Shown piece by piece: positions 50,726 through 59,590 of a stretch of 64,000 nucleotides of DNA. Numbering within the stretch: position 1 is the stretch's first letter; each line of letters opens with the position of its first letter. The notes beneath the pieces were generated by a model. It was given only the letters and a program-made list of their open reading frames with translations, made no database searches and was not told where the DNA came from. Origin of the DNA: Actinoplanes derwentensis. Its GTDB lineage: Bacteria; Actinomycetota; Actinomycetes; Mycobacteriales; Micromonosporaceae. Location of the stretch: contig NZ_LT629758.1 of assembly GCF_900104725.1 (NCBI RefSeq), positions 1,488,001-1,552,000 on the forward strand. The letters are read 5' to 3'. The position numbers and the translations under genes are program-made.

Positions 50726-52573
50726 GTGAAACAAGCGTGGTGGAGTCAGGTCGATGAGGCGGCACAACTGCTGGCTTCCCGACTGAACGCTCTGGTGGCG
50801 GTGGCCGCGCGAAACGGCGTCTACCGCCCGCCGCCGGGAACGCCCGCGCCCCGGCGGCGCCGGCAGCCCGCCTCCCTGCGGCACCTCGCCGAGGTCATCC
50901 GGACCAACCGGCTGGCTCCCGGGATGTCCGTGGACAAGGACGACGTCGCGGCGGTCCTCGCCGGGGATCCGCAGTCGGTCACCGATCCGGTTCTCGTTCT
51001 CGCGGTCGCCCGCGCCGCCCATCTCATCGCCGAGGTGCCCCTCGAGGACGCCGACGCCGATCGGTTCGCCGTGGCGGCCGCCCACGTGTCGGCGCTGATC
51101 GACGCGGCCCGGCAGGCGGACGAACGTGCGCCGGACCTGGTGCCGGTGCCCCTCTTACCGGTGGAACCCGTCGTCATCGACGCCTACTTCACCACTCGCC
51201 GGCCCGGCCGGCACCGGGCGCTGATCGCCGCTGTTCTGGGCGTCCTGGTGCTCGCCGGTTTCGCGGCCTTCCGCAGCGTCGGACAGCGGGAACCGCCGCC
51301 CGAGGTGACGGCCCCGGCTCCGGCCGCGGTGGGGACGGTGACGCCGCTCGCCCACGCCGACTCCCGCGACGACTATCTCCATCCGCGGCCGGTCCTCGAC
51401 GCGCTCGATCACGGTTTCACCGGTCTCGACGTCGACGTCGTCCTCCACGACGGCAGCCTCCTGCTCTGCCATCACGTCGACGGCGACGTCTGCGAGGACC
51501 CGCGCGGCAACCGGATCGCCGCGAAGCCCTTCGACGAGACCTATCTGCGAGGCCTCGAGAGCCGGGTGAACACCCACGGCGGCCGGGTGTACCCGGGTTT
51601 CCACCAGCAGGTCCTGCTGTTCGTCGAGATCACCTGCGTGACCGACGCCTCCGGCTGCGCGTTGCCGGCCGACCGGGCCGAGGCGGCCACCGACCCGAAC
51701 AATCCGCTGGTGGTCGCGCGCACGATCATGGACGCTCTGGTCCCGTACCGCGGCATGCTCTTTCATGTCGAAGAGACCGCACGGTTCTGGGGCCCGGTGC
51801 AGGTGGTCATCACCGGCGATCACAACAACGACCGGCTTCCCGCTGGGGTCGACGGCGACGATTCGGTACGAGGACTTCTTGCGCGTCAGGCCGGCACCTA
51901 CGCGTTCCTCGACGGAACCTTCGCCCTCGACCGGGACCAGCACAACGCGGACCTGGTCCCGGTGATCAGCTTCCCGAATCCCGCCACCGACCAGAACTGC
52001 ACGGGTGCCGGCGAAAAACCGATCCAGCTCAAGCACTGGGACGACGTCTTCAAAGCCCAGACCACCGGCCATCACGTACGGGTGTGGGATCCGTGGGACT
52101 GCGTTGATCGGACCCACTTCTGGACCGATGCCCTCTACGGTGGCGTCGACTATCTCAGCAGCAGTCACCTGGCCCCGCTGGGAGAATGGCTCACCACCAA
52201 CGCCGCCGGAGGTGGTGGCGGCGCCTGCGCCGTTCCCGAATGGATCGAAACGGAGCGGCTCAACGGGCAGTACTGCACCCTGATCACCGGTGAGGTGCCG
52301 GTCATGAGCCGCCCCGATCCCAATTCCGCGCCCGCCGGTTCACTCGCGCGGGGCGGTTCCATTTGGTTCCTGGGCCAGCAACCGGGCGAATCGCACAAAA
52401 ACGCTTCGCAACACAATTTCTGGTGGGCCTACACCCGAGCCGACAACGGACAGTGGGGCTGGGTCTCGCTGATCCACTTCACTGACGGCCTGCTCGACCA
52501 GTCCGCCGAGGGCCTGCAATACAGCTGCTACGACATACGCCCCGGCGAAAGCGCTGACTGCCACCCGCTCTGA
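50726..52573 (+). CDS. Membrane protein with external PLC/GDPD-like domain and SH3-like tail
   Basis: 615 aa. The GTG at 50726 is set by GGAGG 4 nt upstream. Residues 1 to about 150 are cytoplasmic and helical (ASLRHLAEVIRTNRLAPGMS, DKDDVAAVLAGDPQSV), resembling a helix-turn-helix module in layout. One membrane helix follows (about 168-187). The external domain (about 205-510) begins PLAHADSRDDYLHPRPVLDA and GFTGLDVDVVLHDGSLLLCHH, the pattern of the AIM6/PI-PLC/GDPD-like phosphodiesterases with candidate catalytic His and Asp. The last about 85 residues (RLNGQYCTLITGEVPVMSRP to ARGGSIWFLGQQPG, GQWGWVSLIHF) look like a bacterial SH3 domain. Confidence 0.75.
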   Translation: MKQAWWSQVDEAAQLLASRLNALVAVAARNGVYRPPPGTPAPRRRRQPASLRHLAEVIRTNRLAPGMSVDKDDVAAVLAGDPQSVTDPVLVLAVARAAHLIAEVPLEDADADRFAVAAAHVSALIDAARQADERAPDLVPVPLLPVEPVVIDAYFTTRRPGRHRALIAAVLGVLVLAGFAAFRSVGQREPPPEVTAPAPAAVGTVTPLAHADSRDDYLHPRPVLDALDHGFTGLDVDVVLHDGSLLLCHHVDGDVCEDPRGNRIAAKPFDETYLRGLESRVNTHGGRVYPGFHQQVLLFVEITCVTDASGCALPADRAEAATDPNNPLVVARTIMDALVPYRGMLFHVEETARFWGPVQVVITGDHNNDRLPAGVDGDDSVRGLLARQAGTYAFLDGTFALDRDQHNADLVPVISFPNPATDQNCTGAGEKPIQLKHWDDVFKAQTTGHHVRVWDPWDCVDRTHFWTDALYGGVDYLSSSHLAPLGEWLTTNAAGGGGGACAVPEWIETERLNGQYCTLITGEVPVMSRPDPNSAPAGSLARGGSIWFLGQQPGESHKNASQHNFWWAYTRADNGQWGWVSLIHFTDGLLDQSAEGLQYSCYDIRPGESADCHPL

Positions 52574-52647
52574 GCCGAGAGACCGAGCCTGGCCGGACAC
52601 GGGCGGGAGTGGGCCGTCCGACCACGCCGAGGCTTTACGCTGCGGGT

Positions 52648-53136
52648 ATGCACCTGCGACAGTACGGTGGCGCCGATCGTGGGCTCACTGAGGCGCTGGA
52701 GATGGATGGTGTCGTCAAACGGAACCTCGGTGGGGTGCTCACCAGAGCCGAGGCCGTTGAGGTCCACCGTCATCGACTCGCTGCGTCGGCGCGGGGTGAC
52801 CGTTTCTGGACGGTGATCGATGATCAGGACGAGCCGGTCGGTGTGGTCGGGATCTGGTCGACGGTGTGGGCCGGTGGTGTCATCGACGAGGTGGGCTGGA
52901 TGCTGGTGCCGGCCGCACACGGGCGGGGACTTGGCCGGCGCGCGGCAGATCTGCTGGTGGAGCGGGCGCGGGCGGACGACCGGTACACCGTGATCCACGC
53001 GTTTCCGGCGGTGGACAATCCGGCGTCGAACGCGATCTGTCGTTTTCTTCGGTTCAGCCAGATCGGTGACGCTGATCTGGACTACGCCGGTCGTCCGTTG
53101 CGCTGTGCTCACTGGACATTGGACGTGTCAGGCTGA
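52648..53136 (+). CDS. GNAT family N-acetyltransferase
   Basis: 162 aa from the ATG at 52648. VGVVGIWSTVWAGGVIDEVGW, then the acetyl-CoA loop AHGRGLGRRAADLLVERAR and NPASNAICRFLRFSQIGDAD. Domain is complete; the acceptor is unknown. The last 28 nt overlap the 3' end of the convergent alpha-oxoamine synthase gene. Confidence 0.88.
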   Translation: MHLRQYGGADRGLTEALEMDGVVKRNLGGVLTRAEAVEVHRHRLAASARGDRFWTVIDDQDEPVGVVGIWSTVWAGGVIDEVGWMLVPAAHGRGLGRRAADLLVERARADDRYTVIHAFPAVDNPASNAICRFLRFSQIGDADLDYAGRPLRCAHWTLDVSG

Positions 53137-54386
53137 CTCACGCGGCGGAATGCCGGCCCTTCTCCGGGAGGATCGTCATTCAACCGCGTGAGAACGTCGA
53201 GGAGCAGATCCACCTGCTCGTCGGTGTTCGCGGCGGTCATCTGGATCCGGAACCCGACCTGGTCGCGCGGCACCCCGGGGTACGGCGCCAGAGTCGTGTA
53301 GACGCCTTGCTCCAGGAGCCGCCGCCCCACCTCGTGGAGGTCGGCCGGGTCGGCCACCGGCACCTCGATCAGGGGGAATCCGGAGTGGTTGGGGGTCGCC
53401 GCTCGCAACACGCGTAAGTGATCCAGGACTCGGGCGGTCTTACGGTGGAGATCGGCGCGGATGTCGTCCCCGCGGTCGTCGTTGACGTCGAAGCCGGCCA
53501 GCACGGTCGCGAGCGAGGCCACCGGAACCGGCCCGGAATACAGGTAGGTCGGCATGGTGACCTTGAGCTTGCGCTTGACGCCGGGCGAGCAGGCGATGAA
53601 GGCCAGCATCGACGAATATGCCTTGGAGAAGCCGCCGACCAGCACGATGTTGTCGTATCCGACGTCATGGTGGCGCACCACGGCGTTGCCGCGAATGCCG
53701 TAGGGAGAACTGGCGGTGGGCTGTTCGCCGAGCACTCCGAACCCGTGGGCGTCATCGATGTAGAGGCTGGCGTCGTGGGTTCGGCACAATGCTGCGAATC
53801 GGGCGAGATCGGGGGTGTTGCCGGTCATGCTGTTGACCCCGTCCATGCAGACCAGTTTCGTGACCTGGCCAGGAGCTTCATGGAGTAGTTCCGCGAGATG
53901 ATCGAAGTCGTTGCTCCGGAACCGTTGGACGGTGGCGCCGGTGGCCCGGGCGTGAACGCAGCCGTCGTAGACCGTCTTGTGAGCGCGCTGGTCGAGGAAG
54001 ATCAGACCGTCGCCGGCCAGGGCCGGGATCGCCGCCAGGTGGATCTGGGAGATGGTGGGGAGGACCAGCGCCGCGGGTGCGCCCAGCAGGCCGGTGAGTC
54101 TTTCCTCGATTGCCGGGTAGAGCCGGGGGCTGCCCAGCATGCGTGACCAACTCGGATGAGTGCCCCAGCGGCTGATCTGTTCCGTGGCGGCCGCGGCGAT
54201 CTCGGATTCGAGGTCGAATCCCAGGTAGTTGCAGGAGGCGAAGTCGACCAGCCAGCGATCACCGATCCGGATGCGGCGGCCGTCGATCTCCTCGATGACC
54301 TGGTCCCATAGGCCGGCTCGTTGCAGGCCTATGACGCCCTGGTTGGCCGGTGAATGTTCCCATCGCTCATGCGCATCGGTGATCAC
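53109..54386 (-). CDS. Alpha-oxoamine synthase (PLP-dependent, BioF/KBL/CqsA-like)
   Basis: 425 aa. Fold type I PLP enzyme: LVDFASCNYLGFDLESEI, THPSWSRMLGSPRLYPAIEE, DQRAHKTVYDGCVHAR, DDAHGFGVLGE (Asp and His contacting PLP) and GGFSKAYSS with the Schiff-base Lys (about residue 250). The family condenses an amino acid with an acyl-CoA: 8-amino-7-oxononanoate, 2-amino-3-ketobutyrate, aminolevulinate, or the CqsA/LqsA alpha-hydroxyketone autoinducers. No biotin, threonine or haem genes are nearby. A GNAT-like acyltransferase gene lies 26 nt upstream in the same direction, suggesting a dedicated small-molecule pathway. Confidence 0.85.
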   Translation of the reverse strand: MITDAHERWEHSPANQGVIGLQRAGLWDQVIEEIDGRRIRIGDRWLVDFASCNYLGFDLESEIAAAATEQISRWGTHPSWSRMLGSPRLYPAIEERLTGLLGAPAALVLPTISQIHLAAIPALAGDGLIFLDQRAHKTVYDGCVHARATGATVQRFRSNDFDHLAELLHEAPGQVTKLVCMDGVNSMTGNTPDLARFAALCRTHDASLYIDDAHGFGVLGEQPTASSPYGIRGNAVVRHHDVGYDNIVLVGGFSKAYSSMLAFIACSPGVKRKLKVTMPTYLYSGPVPVASLATVLAGFDVNDDRGDDIRADLHRKTARVLDHLRVLRAATPNHSGFPLIEVPVADPADLHEVGRRLLEQGVYTTLAPYPGVPRDQVGFRIQMTAANTDEQVDLLLDVLTRLNDDPPGEGPAFRRVSQPDTSNVQ

Positions 54387-54412
54387 AAGAGAAAATTATC
54401 GGGGTCGATCGA

Positions 54413-55186
54413 TCAGCGGGCCACTCCATCAACGATCTGGTGGTGGAACCACACGTTGGGCTCGACATAGACGGCGATGTCCTCCGCCAGGTCGCAGTGC
54501 ACGGGTGTGAGCCCGCCGGGGACGACGACCGGGCCGGCCGTGTCGAACGGCAGCCCGGTCCACTGCCTCCATCGGCTCAGTGGCGCGCTCACCGACATGG
54601 AGTTCGGTGCCACCGCCACCATGCGTCCCCCGGCGCGGGCGTGCACCCGCAGCCACGGATCCTGCGGCAGGCCATCGTCGCGGACCCGGGCGGCATACTC
54701 GGCCATTGTCATCTGCGGATGGAGATGCTTGCGGGTCGGCCGGACCGGCGCGACCAATGAGGCATGGCCGAGGGCGGCGGCGTTGCTTCGCGCGGCTGCC
54801 AGCATCAGGGCCGAGAATCCCCGGCCGCGCGCATCCGGTCGGACCAGAGCCAGCACCGCGGATACCAGATTGCCCCGACGGCCGGTCAGTTGATCTTCAG
54901 CGGCGCGGAGCAGGACCTCGTCGTATCCGCCGGGGGGAAGGTCGGCCGCCGGGTCCGGGATCCAGGTGAACGGAACGGTGTACAGCACGGCGACGGGTAC
55001 CCGCGGGCACGCCGGGTCCACGCCGATCAGGGTGTACTCCGGAAAGCGCAGACTGAGCGCATCGAACAGGGCGATCGACACCGCATCCTGGTAGAGGAAC
55101 TCGGCGATCTCGGGATCAGCCAGGTCACCCAGCCGGGAAGCCAGGCCGACGTCCTCAGCTGCCGTGGTGACGACCAGATCGCCCAC
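54413..55186 (-). CDS. GNAT-like acyltransferase, partner of the alpha-oxoamine synthase
   Basis: 257 aa. A larger GNAT-like protein: PEIAEFLYQDAVSIALFDAL, VAVLYTVPFTWIPDP, NLVSAVLALVRPDARGRGFS (acyl-CoA loop ARGRGFSALML) and AEYAARVRDDGLPQDPWLRV. The length and the ending (MVAVAPNSMSVSAPLSRWRQ, then GGLTPVHCDLAEDIAVYVEP) are those of a sub-group I cannot name. First gene of a two-gene unit with the synthase. It may attach an acyl group to, or prepare, the synthase substrate. Confidence 0.75.
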   Translation of the reverse strand: MGDLVVTTAAEDVGLASRLGDLADPEIAEFLYQDAVSIALFDALSLRFPEYTLIGVDPACPRVPVAVLYTVPFTWIPDPAADLPPGGYDEVLLRAAEDQLTGRRGNLVSAVLALVRPDARGRGFSALMLAAARSNAAALGHASLVAPVRPTRKHLHPQMTMAEYAARVRDDGLPQDPWLRVHARAGGRMVAVAPNSMSVSAPLSRWRQWTGLPFDTAGPVVVPGGLTPVHCDLAEDIAVYVEPNVWFHHQIVDGVAR

Positions 55187-55318
55187 TCCGCACCGCCCTT
55201 CTCCGTCGACCTCGTCAGACCCATCGGCCTCGTCAGTAACAAAAGCTCAGATGCTCGCGAGTCTGCCCGATCGAACGATCGAAGGGCAGCCTGTGGTCGG
55301 CGGGTGGGAGGATCGATA

Positions 55319-58300
55319 GTGGCAAACCGGCTGATGTTGGTGTACGCGAGCCTGGTCGCCGCACTCAGCGGTCTCTACTTCGCCATGCCGATGTGGCGCC
55401 TCGAGATCTGGAGCTGCTTCGGCATCCTGAGCTGCCTGGGAATCGTCGCCGGCGTCCGCCTGCACCGGCCGCGCCGGGCTGCGCCGTGGTTACTGTGGGC
55501 CGCCGGTACCGGGTTCTTCGCCACCGGTACGGTCACCGCGCTCGTCCTCAGTGAGGTCATGCACTTACAGGCCTTCCCCTCGGCGGCCGACGCGGTCTTT
55601 CTCGGTGGCTCAGTCCCGTGTCTGCTCGCCTCACTCATCACGCTCACCCGTTCCAAAGCGACAGTGATCGACCGGGCGAGTCTGGTCGATGCGCTGATGC
55701 TGACCACCGGAGCCGGGTTTCTCTCCTGGGTGCTGGTGGTCAACCCGTATCTGTCCAGCCCGGACCTGACTCCGCTCCAGAAGGCCATCGCGGTCGCGTA
55801 TCCGATTTTCGACGTTCTGATCCTCGCGATTCTCGTCCGTTTCATGCTCGGAGCCGTCCGCAGCCGGAGTGCCATTCTGCTCCTCTTCTCGGGCGCCGGC
55901 CTGTTCGTCGCCGACGTCATGTACGGCCTCAATCAGCTCAACGGCTTCTGGGAGTTGGGCAGTCCGGTCGACCTCGGCTGGATTCTCTTCTATGCCAGCA
56001 GCGGGGCCTCTGCGCTGCTGCCGTCCATGCGGCAACTGACTGAACCGCGAATGGTCTCCGGTAGCGTGGTCGGTGCTCACCGTCTCGCGCTCAGCATCGC
56101 TTCGCTTGTCGCTCCCGGTGTTCTGCTCACCCAGGCATTGACCGGACAGGTCCGCGACGGTGTCGTGATCGCGCTGGTCTCCGCTGTCCTCGTCGCGCTG
56201 GCGGTGACCCGGATGTCGTTCGTCGCGGCCGGCCTGCGCCGCACCCTGGTCCGGGAGCGGGAACTCCGCCGAGCGTGCGAACAGTTGCTGTCGGCTACCG
56301 ACATCGCGACCATAACCGCAGTCGTGCACGAGGCTGTCGAGCGCCTGCTGCCGGCCGGCACCGCACATCGGGTGCTACTGCTGTCGCCCGAACGCGACGC
56401 GGACCAGACGGAGAGGTCTCTGACGAAGGCTGTCGCTTTCGAGGAGACGCGTGACATGCCCCCGCAGATCGCCGGCCGTCTCACCGGACACGAGTTGGCC
56501 CTGCGCTGCCAGCTGACGGTGGGCGAACGGCACACCGGTGAGCTGGTCGTCGCCGCCGATGAGAAGGCCCTCGTCGAGCTGCAGCAGGCGATCTCGGTGC
56601 TGGCCGGTCAGGCCGCCAGCATGATCGGGCATATCGAGCTCAACCGCGAGATCAATCGGCGCGAGAGCGAGGCATATTTTCGGACGCTCGTGCTCAACGC
56701 GGGTGATGTCATCCTGATCGTCGACGACGTCGGCCGGCTCCGCTACAGCAGCCCGTCGGCAGCGGGCCTGTTCGGGACGGACGACCTGGCCGGCAAAGCA
56801 CTGGAGGATCTCTTCGTTGTCGAGCAGAGATCCGAGATCCACTCGACCATCGAGGGCGTGTCCGCGGATGCGAAGATCGACACCGCGACCGACTGGACTG
56901 TTCTCGGAGCGGCCGGAGAGCACGCCGACGTGGAGGTGTCGCTCCGTAATCTCCGGCACGAACCCTCCGTCAACGGCATCGTGCTCACCCTCCGTGACGT
57001 GACCGACCGCCGGCGGATGCAACGTGAACTCGAGGAGCGCGCCTACCTCGACCCGCTCACCGGTCTGGGCAGCCGGCTGCGTTTCCAGGACGACGTCGAA
57101 CGCGCGGCGCTGTCAGCGAACTTCACCGGTGTCCTGCTGGTGGACATCGACGAGTTCCGGACCGTCAACGAGGCGTTCGGCCATCACACCGCCGACGAAC
57201 TGCTCCGGGCCGTGGGCCGCCGGCTGCGTGATTGTCTGCGGGCCCCGTCATCGGTGGCGCGTCTGGGCGCTGACGAGTTCGGCGCGGTGGTCGAGGGTGC
57301 CCGGGACGCTGCCGAGATCGACCGGCTGCTCGACGAGGTCATGTGCCGGTTCACGGAGCCGTTCGTGCTGGCCGGCAGCAGCCTGACCGTGCAGTTGAGT
57401 ATCGGCGTCGCCACCACGGCCGACGCCGACAATCACGAGCAACTGCTCAGCCAGGCCGCTGCCGCACTGCGCAATGCCAAATCGACGGGCAAACGACGAT
57501 GGCGCCGGTACGAGGCGGCCCTGCACCGCGAGATCATCGGGCAGGCGCAGTTGCGCGCCGAACTCGAGCATGCGATCACCGCGGACCAGCTGGTACTGCA
57601 TTTCCAGCCGATCATCGAGCTGGAGTCCGGCCGGGTCGACGGCCTGGAGAGCCTTGTCCGCTGGCAGCACCCGGTGAAGGGATTGCTGCCGCCGGCGGGC
57701 TTCATCGAGCTTGCCGAGGAGTCCGGGCTGATCGTGCCACTCGGCATGTGGGTGCTCGAACACTCACTCCGGGAAGCCGTGAAATGGCAGGAACTGTTCC
57801 CCCAGGACCCACCGCACGTCAGTGTCAACGTGTCGGCCCGGCAGTTCCGCAGCCCGGGTTTCGTCGACCAGGTTCTCGTCCTGGTGGACCAGATGGGTCT
57901 GGCGCCACATCTGCTCACCGTCGAGATCACCGAGAGCCTGCTCTTGACGGAGCCGGAACAGGTCAGGGCGGAACTCTGCGTGCTGCGCAACGCGGGAGTA
58001 CGGGTGTCCATCGATGACTTCGGCACCGGATACTCCTCGCTCAGCTACCTTCACCAGGTTCCCGCCGACATCCTGAAACTCGACAAGTCCTTCGTCGACA
58101 CGATGAGTGTCTCGAGCCGTCAACATGACCTGGTCCAGGGCATCGTTCAGCTCGCGCACACGTTGGCACTCGACGTGGTGGCCGAGGGCATCGAGACCGT
58201 CACCGACCGCGCCCTGCTGACGGCGACCGGCTGCCGTTACGGGCAGGGCTATCTGATCTCCCGGCCGATACCCGAGCCCGACGTCGTCGCTTGGCTCACT

Positions 58301-58330
58301 GCGAACCTCGTGACTCCGGTGTCCACCTGA
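55319..58330 (+). CDS. Membrane PAS-GGDEF-EAL protein with variant GADEF motif
   Basis: 1003 aa from the GTG at 55319, set by GGGAGGA 6 nt upstream. Residues about 5-300 hold nine or so membrane helices (a MASE-like sensor, for example LMLVYASLVAALSGLYFAMP). A helical/GAF-like linker (300-440) and a PAS domain (about 445-560, AGDVILIVDDVGRLRYSSPS) follow. The diguanylate cyclase domain carries GADEF (650-654) in place of GGDEF. The EAL domain has ESLVRW (Glu777), DDFGTGYSS and AEGIE. The EAL part looks active; the cyclase part may be reduced or act only as a GTP-binding regulator. Divergent from the synthase-acyltransferase pair. Confidence 0.92.
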   Translation: MANRLMLVYASLVAALSGLYFAMPMWRLEIWSCFGILSCLGIVAGVRLHRPRRAAPWLLWAAGTGFFATGTVTALVLSEVMHLQAFPSAADAVFLGGSVPCLLASLITLTRSKATVIDRASLVDALMLTTGAGFLSWVLVVNPYLSSPDLTPLQKAIAVAYPIFDVLILAILVRFMLGAVRSRSAILLLFSGAGLFVADVMYGLNQLNGFWELGSPVDLGWILFYASSGASALLPSMRQLTEPRMVSGSVVGAHRLALSIASLVAPGVLLTQALTGQVRDGVVIALVSAVLVALAVTRMSFVAAGLRRTLVRERELRRACEQLLSATDIATITAVVHEAVERLLPAGTAHRVLLLSPERDADQTERSLTKAVAFEETRDMPPQIAGRLTGHELALRCQLTVGERHTGELVVAADEKALVELQQAISVLAGQAASMIGHIELNREINRRESEAYFRTLVLNAGDVILIVDDVGRLRYSSPSAAGLFGTDDLAGKALEDLFVVEQRSEIHSTIEGVSADAKIDTATDWTVLGAAGEHADVEVSLRNLRHEPSVNGIVLTLRDVTDRRRMQRELEERAYLDPLTGLGSRLRFQDDVERAALSANFTGVLLVDIDEFRTVNEAFGHHTADELLRAVGRRLRDCLRAPSSVARLGADEFGAVVEGARDAAEIDRLLDEVMCRFTEPFVLAGSSLTVQLSIGVATTADADNHEQLLSQAAAALRNAKSTGKRRWRRYEAALHREIIGQAQLRAELEHAITADQLVLHFQPIIELESGRVDGLESLVRWQHPVKGLLPPAGFIELAEESGLIVPLGMWVLEHSLREAVKWQELFPQDPPHVSVNVSARQFRSPGFVDQVLVLVDQMGLAPHLLTVEITESLLLTEPEQVRAELCVLRNAGVRVSIDDFGTGYSSLSYLHQVPADILKLDKSFVDTMSVSSRQHDLVQGIVQLAHTLALDVVAEGIETVTDRALLTATGCRYGQGYLISRPIPEPDVVAWLTANLVTPVST

Positions 58331-58348
58331 GTCATGGTCGCGTGCGGG

Positions 58349-59362
58349 TCAGGTCGAGCCACGCACGATCAGGTCGGTCGGCAGTATCGTCGGTTCCGGC
58401 TGGGCTGCCGTGCCCTGCAACATCGTCATGATCGCTTCGGCGGCCGCGGTGCCGATCCCGGTCTTGTCCTGGGCGATCGTGGTCAGTCCCGGCGGCACGA
58501 GCGCGGCCACCTCGATGTCGTCGAATCCGATGATCGCGATGTCGTCCGGCACACGCAGTCCGGCCTCGTGTGCCGCCCGCAGTGCCCCGACCGCCATCTC
58601 GTCGCCGGCCGCGAACACCGCAGTCGCCCGGGGAGCACGGCTGATCAGCTGCTTCATCGCGGTGTAGCCGCTGTCCAGGTACCAGTCGCCGGCCACCACG
58701 TCGTCGTCGGCGAGGGTGATGCCGGATGAGACGAGCGCGGACCGGAAGCCGTCGAGGCGCTGGACGGCCGGCCAGGTCGGCATCGGTCCGGTGATGGTGG
58801 CGATGTGCCGGTGACCGAGTTCGATCAGGTGCTGTGCGGCCTGGCGACCGCCCCCGGCATTGTCGGAGGTGATGTAGGTGCAGGTCGGGCCGGTGAACCG
58901 CAGGTCCAGGGCGACGCACGGCACCTCGGCGTCGGCGAGCGCCAGCACGGCCGGGTCGCGGCTGCCGTTGTCGATGATGACGACGCCGTCCACGTTGTGC
59001 CGGTGGACCGCGCGCAGGAAGCGCTGCCGGCTGTCCGGGCCGGCGTTCTGGTCCGGGGCGAGCATCAGCAGGTGCAGGCCGTGTGCGCTCAGCGCGCTCT
59101 TCAACGCGACCAGGATGTCCTGCAGGAACGGGTGCCGCCAGCCGGGGCGGCGGTGGTCGGTGTCCCAGACCAGGCCGACCATGTTGGACTTCTTCGTCGC
59201 GAGGGTGCGGGCCGATTCGTTCGGCAGGTAGCCGATCTCGGCGGCCATGTCGAGCACGAGCTGCCGTGTCTGCTGGCTGACCACCTCCGGCATGTTGAAG
59301 ACCCGCGAGACGGTGGCGACGGAAACGCCGCACCGACGTGCCACTTCTCTGATGCTGGACAC
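58349..59362 (-). CDS. LacI-family repressor of the sugar operon
   Basis: 337 aa from the GTG at 59362. Helix-turn-helix SSIREVARRCGVSVATVSRV followed by the hinge TLATKKSNMVGLVW. The sugar-binding core has the usual periplasmic-binding fold (ITSDNAGGGRQAAQHLIELG, AAGDEMAVGALRAAHEAGLR, IIGFDDIEVAALVPPGLTTI). Its own promoter holds one TGTAACCGGTTTC site and the divergent operon holds two, so it is probably autoregulated and repressed in the absence of a beta-glucoside or similar sugar. Confidence 0.95.
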   Translation of the reverse strand: MSSIREVARRCGVSVATVSRVFNMPEVVSQQTRQLVLDMAAEIGYLPNESARTLATKKSNMVGLVWDTDHRRPGWRHPFLQDILVALKSALSAHGLHLLMLAPDQNAGPDSRQRFLRAVHRHNVDGVVIIDNGSRDPAVLALADAEVPCVALDLRFTGPTCTYITSDNAGGGRQAAQHLIELGHRHIATITGPMPTWPAVQRLDGFRSALVSSGITLADDDVVAGDWYLDSGYTAMKQLISRAPRATAVFAAGDEMAVGALRAAHEAGLRVPDDIAIIGFDDIEVAALVPPGLTTIAQDKTGIGTAAAEAIMTMLQGTAAQPEPTILPTDLIVRGST

Positions 59363-59376
59363 CCTGAACGCCCCTA

Positions 59377-59390
59377 TGTAACCGGTTTCA
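59377..59390. promoter_or_regulatory. LacI-type operator, regulator side
   Basis: TGTAACCGGTTTCA, a 14-bp palindrome with one mismatch, 15 bp upstream of the LacI gene GTG. Identical to the site at 59586-59599. Confidence 0.8.
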
Positions 59391-59470
59391 CGACCGTAAC
59401 ATCGACGTATCGCACAGGTCAACGCCGGTTGATCTCGTTACCTCTTCGTGACTTGACACTCGGGGCATCG

Positions 59471-59590
59471 ATGACGGCAAACTCTTGGCTCAAGGGCCCA
59501 CCCTTCGCCCCGGTTCCTCGCCAGCCGCGCACCCTGACCCGGCTGATCCCGTACCAAAGCCTCGCTCTGCTCTTGATCTTTGTCGTGTAA
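59471..59590 (+). CDS. Possible 39-aa leader peptide
   Basis: A short open frame from the ATG at 59471 to TAA at 59588-59590, ending inside the first operon operator. It reads MTANSWLKGPPFAPVPRQPR and ends in a hydrophobic LIPYQSLALLLIFVV, like the start of an ABC permease. No ribosome site is evident, and a TTGACA hexamer lies 14 bp upstream. It is either a chance frame, a gene scrap or a leader. Confidence 0.25.
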   Translation: MTANSWLKGPPFAPVPRQPRTLTRLIPYQSLALLLIFVV

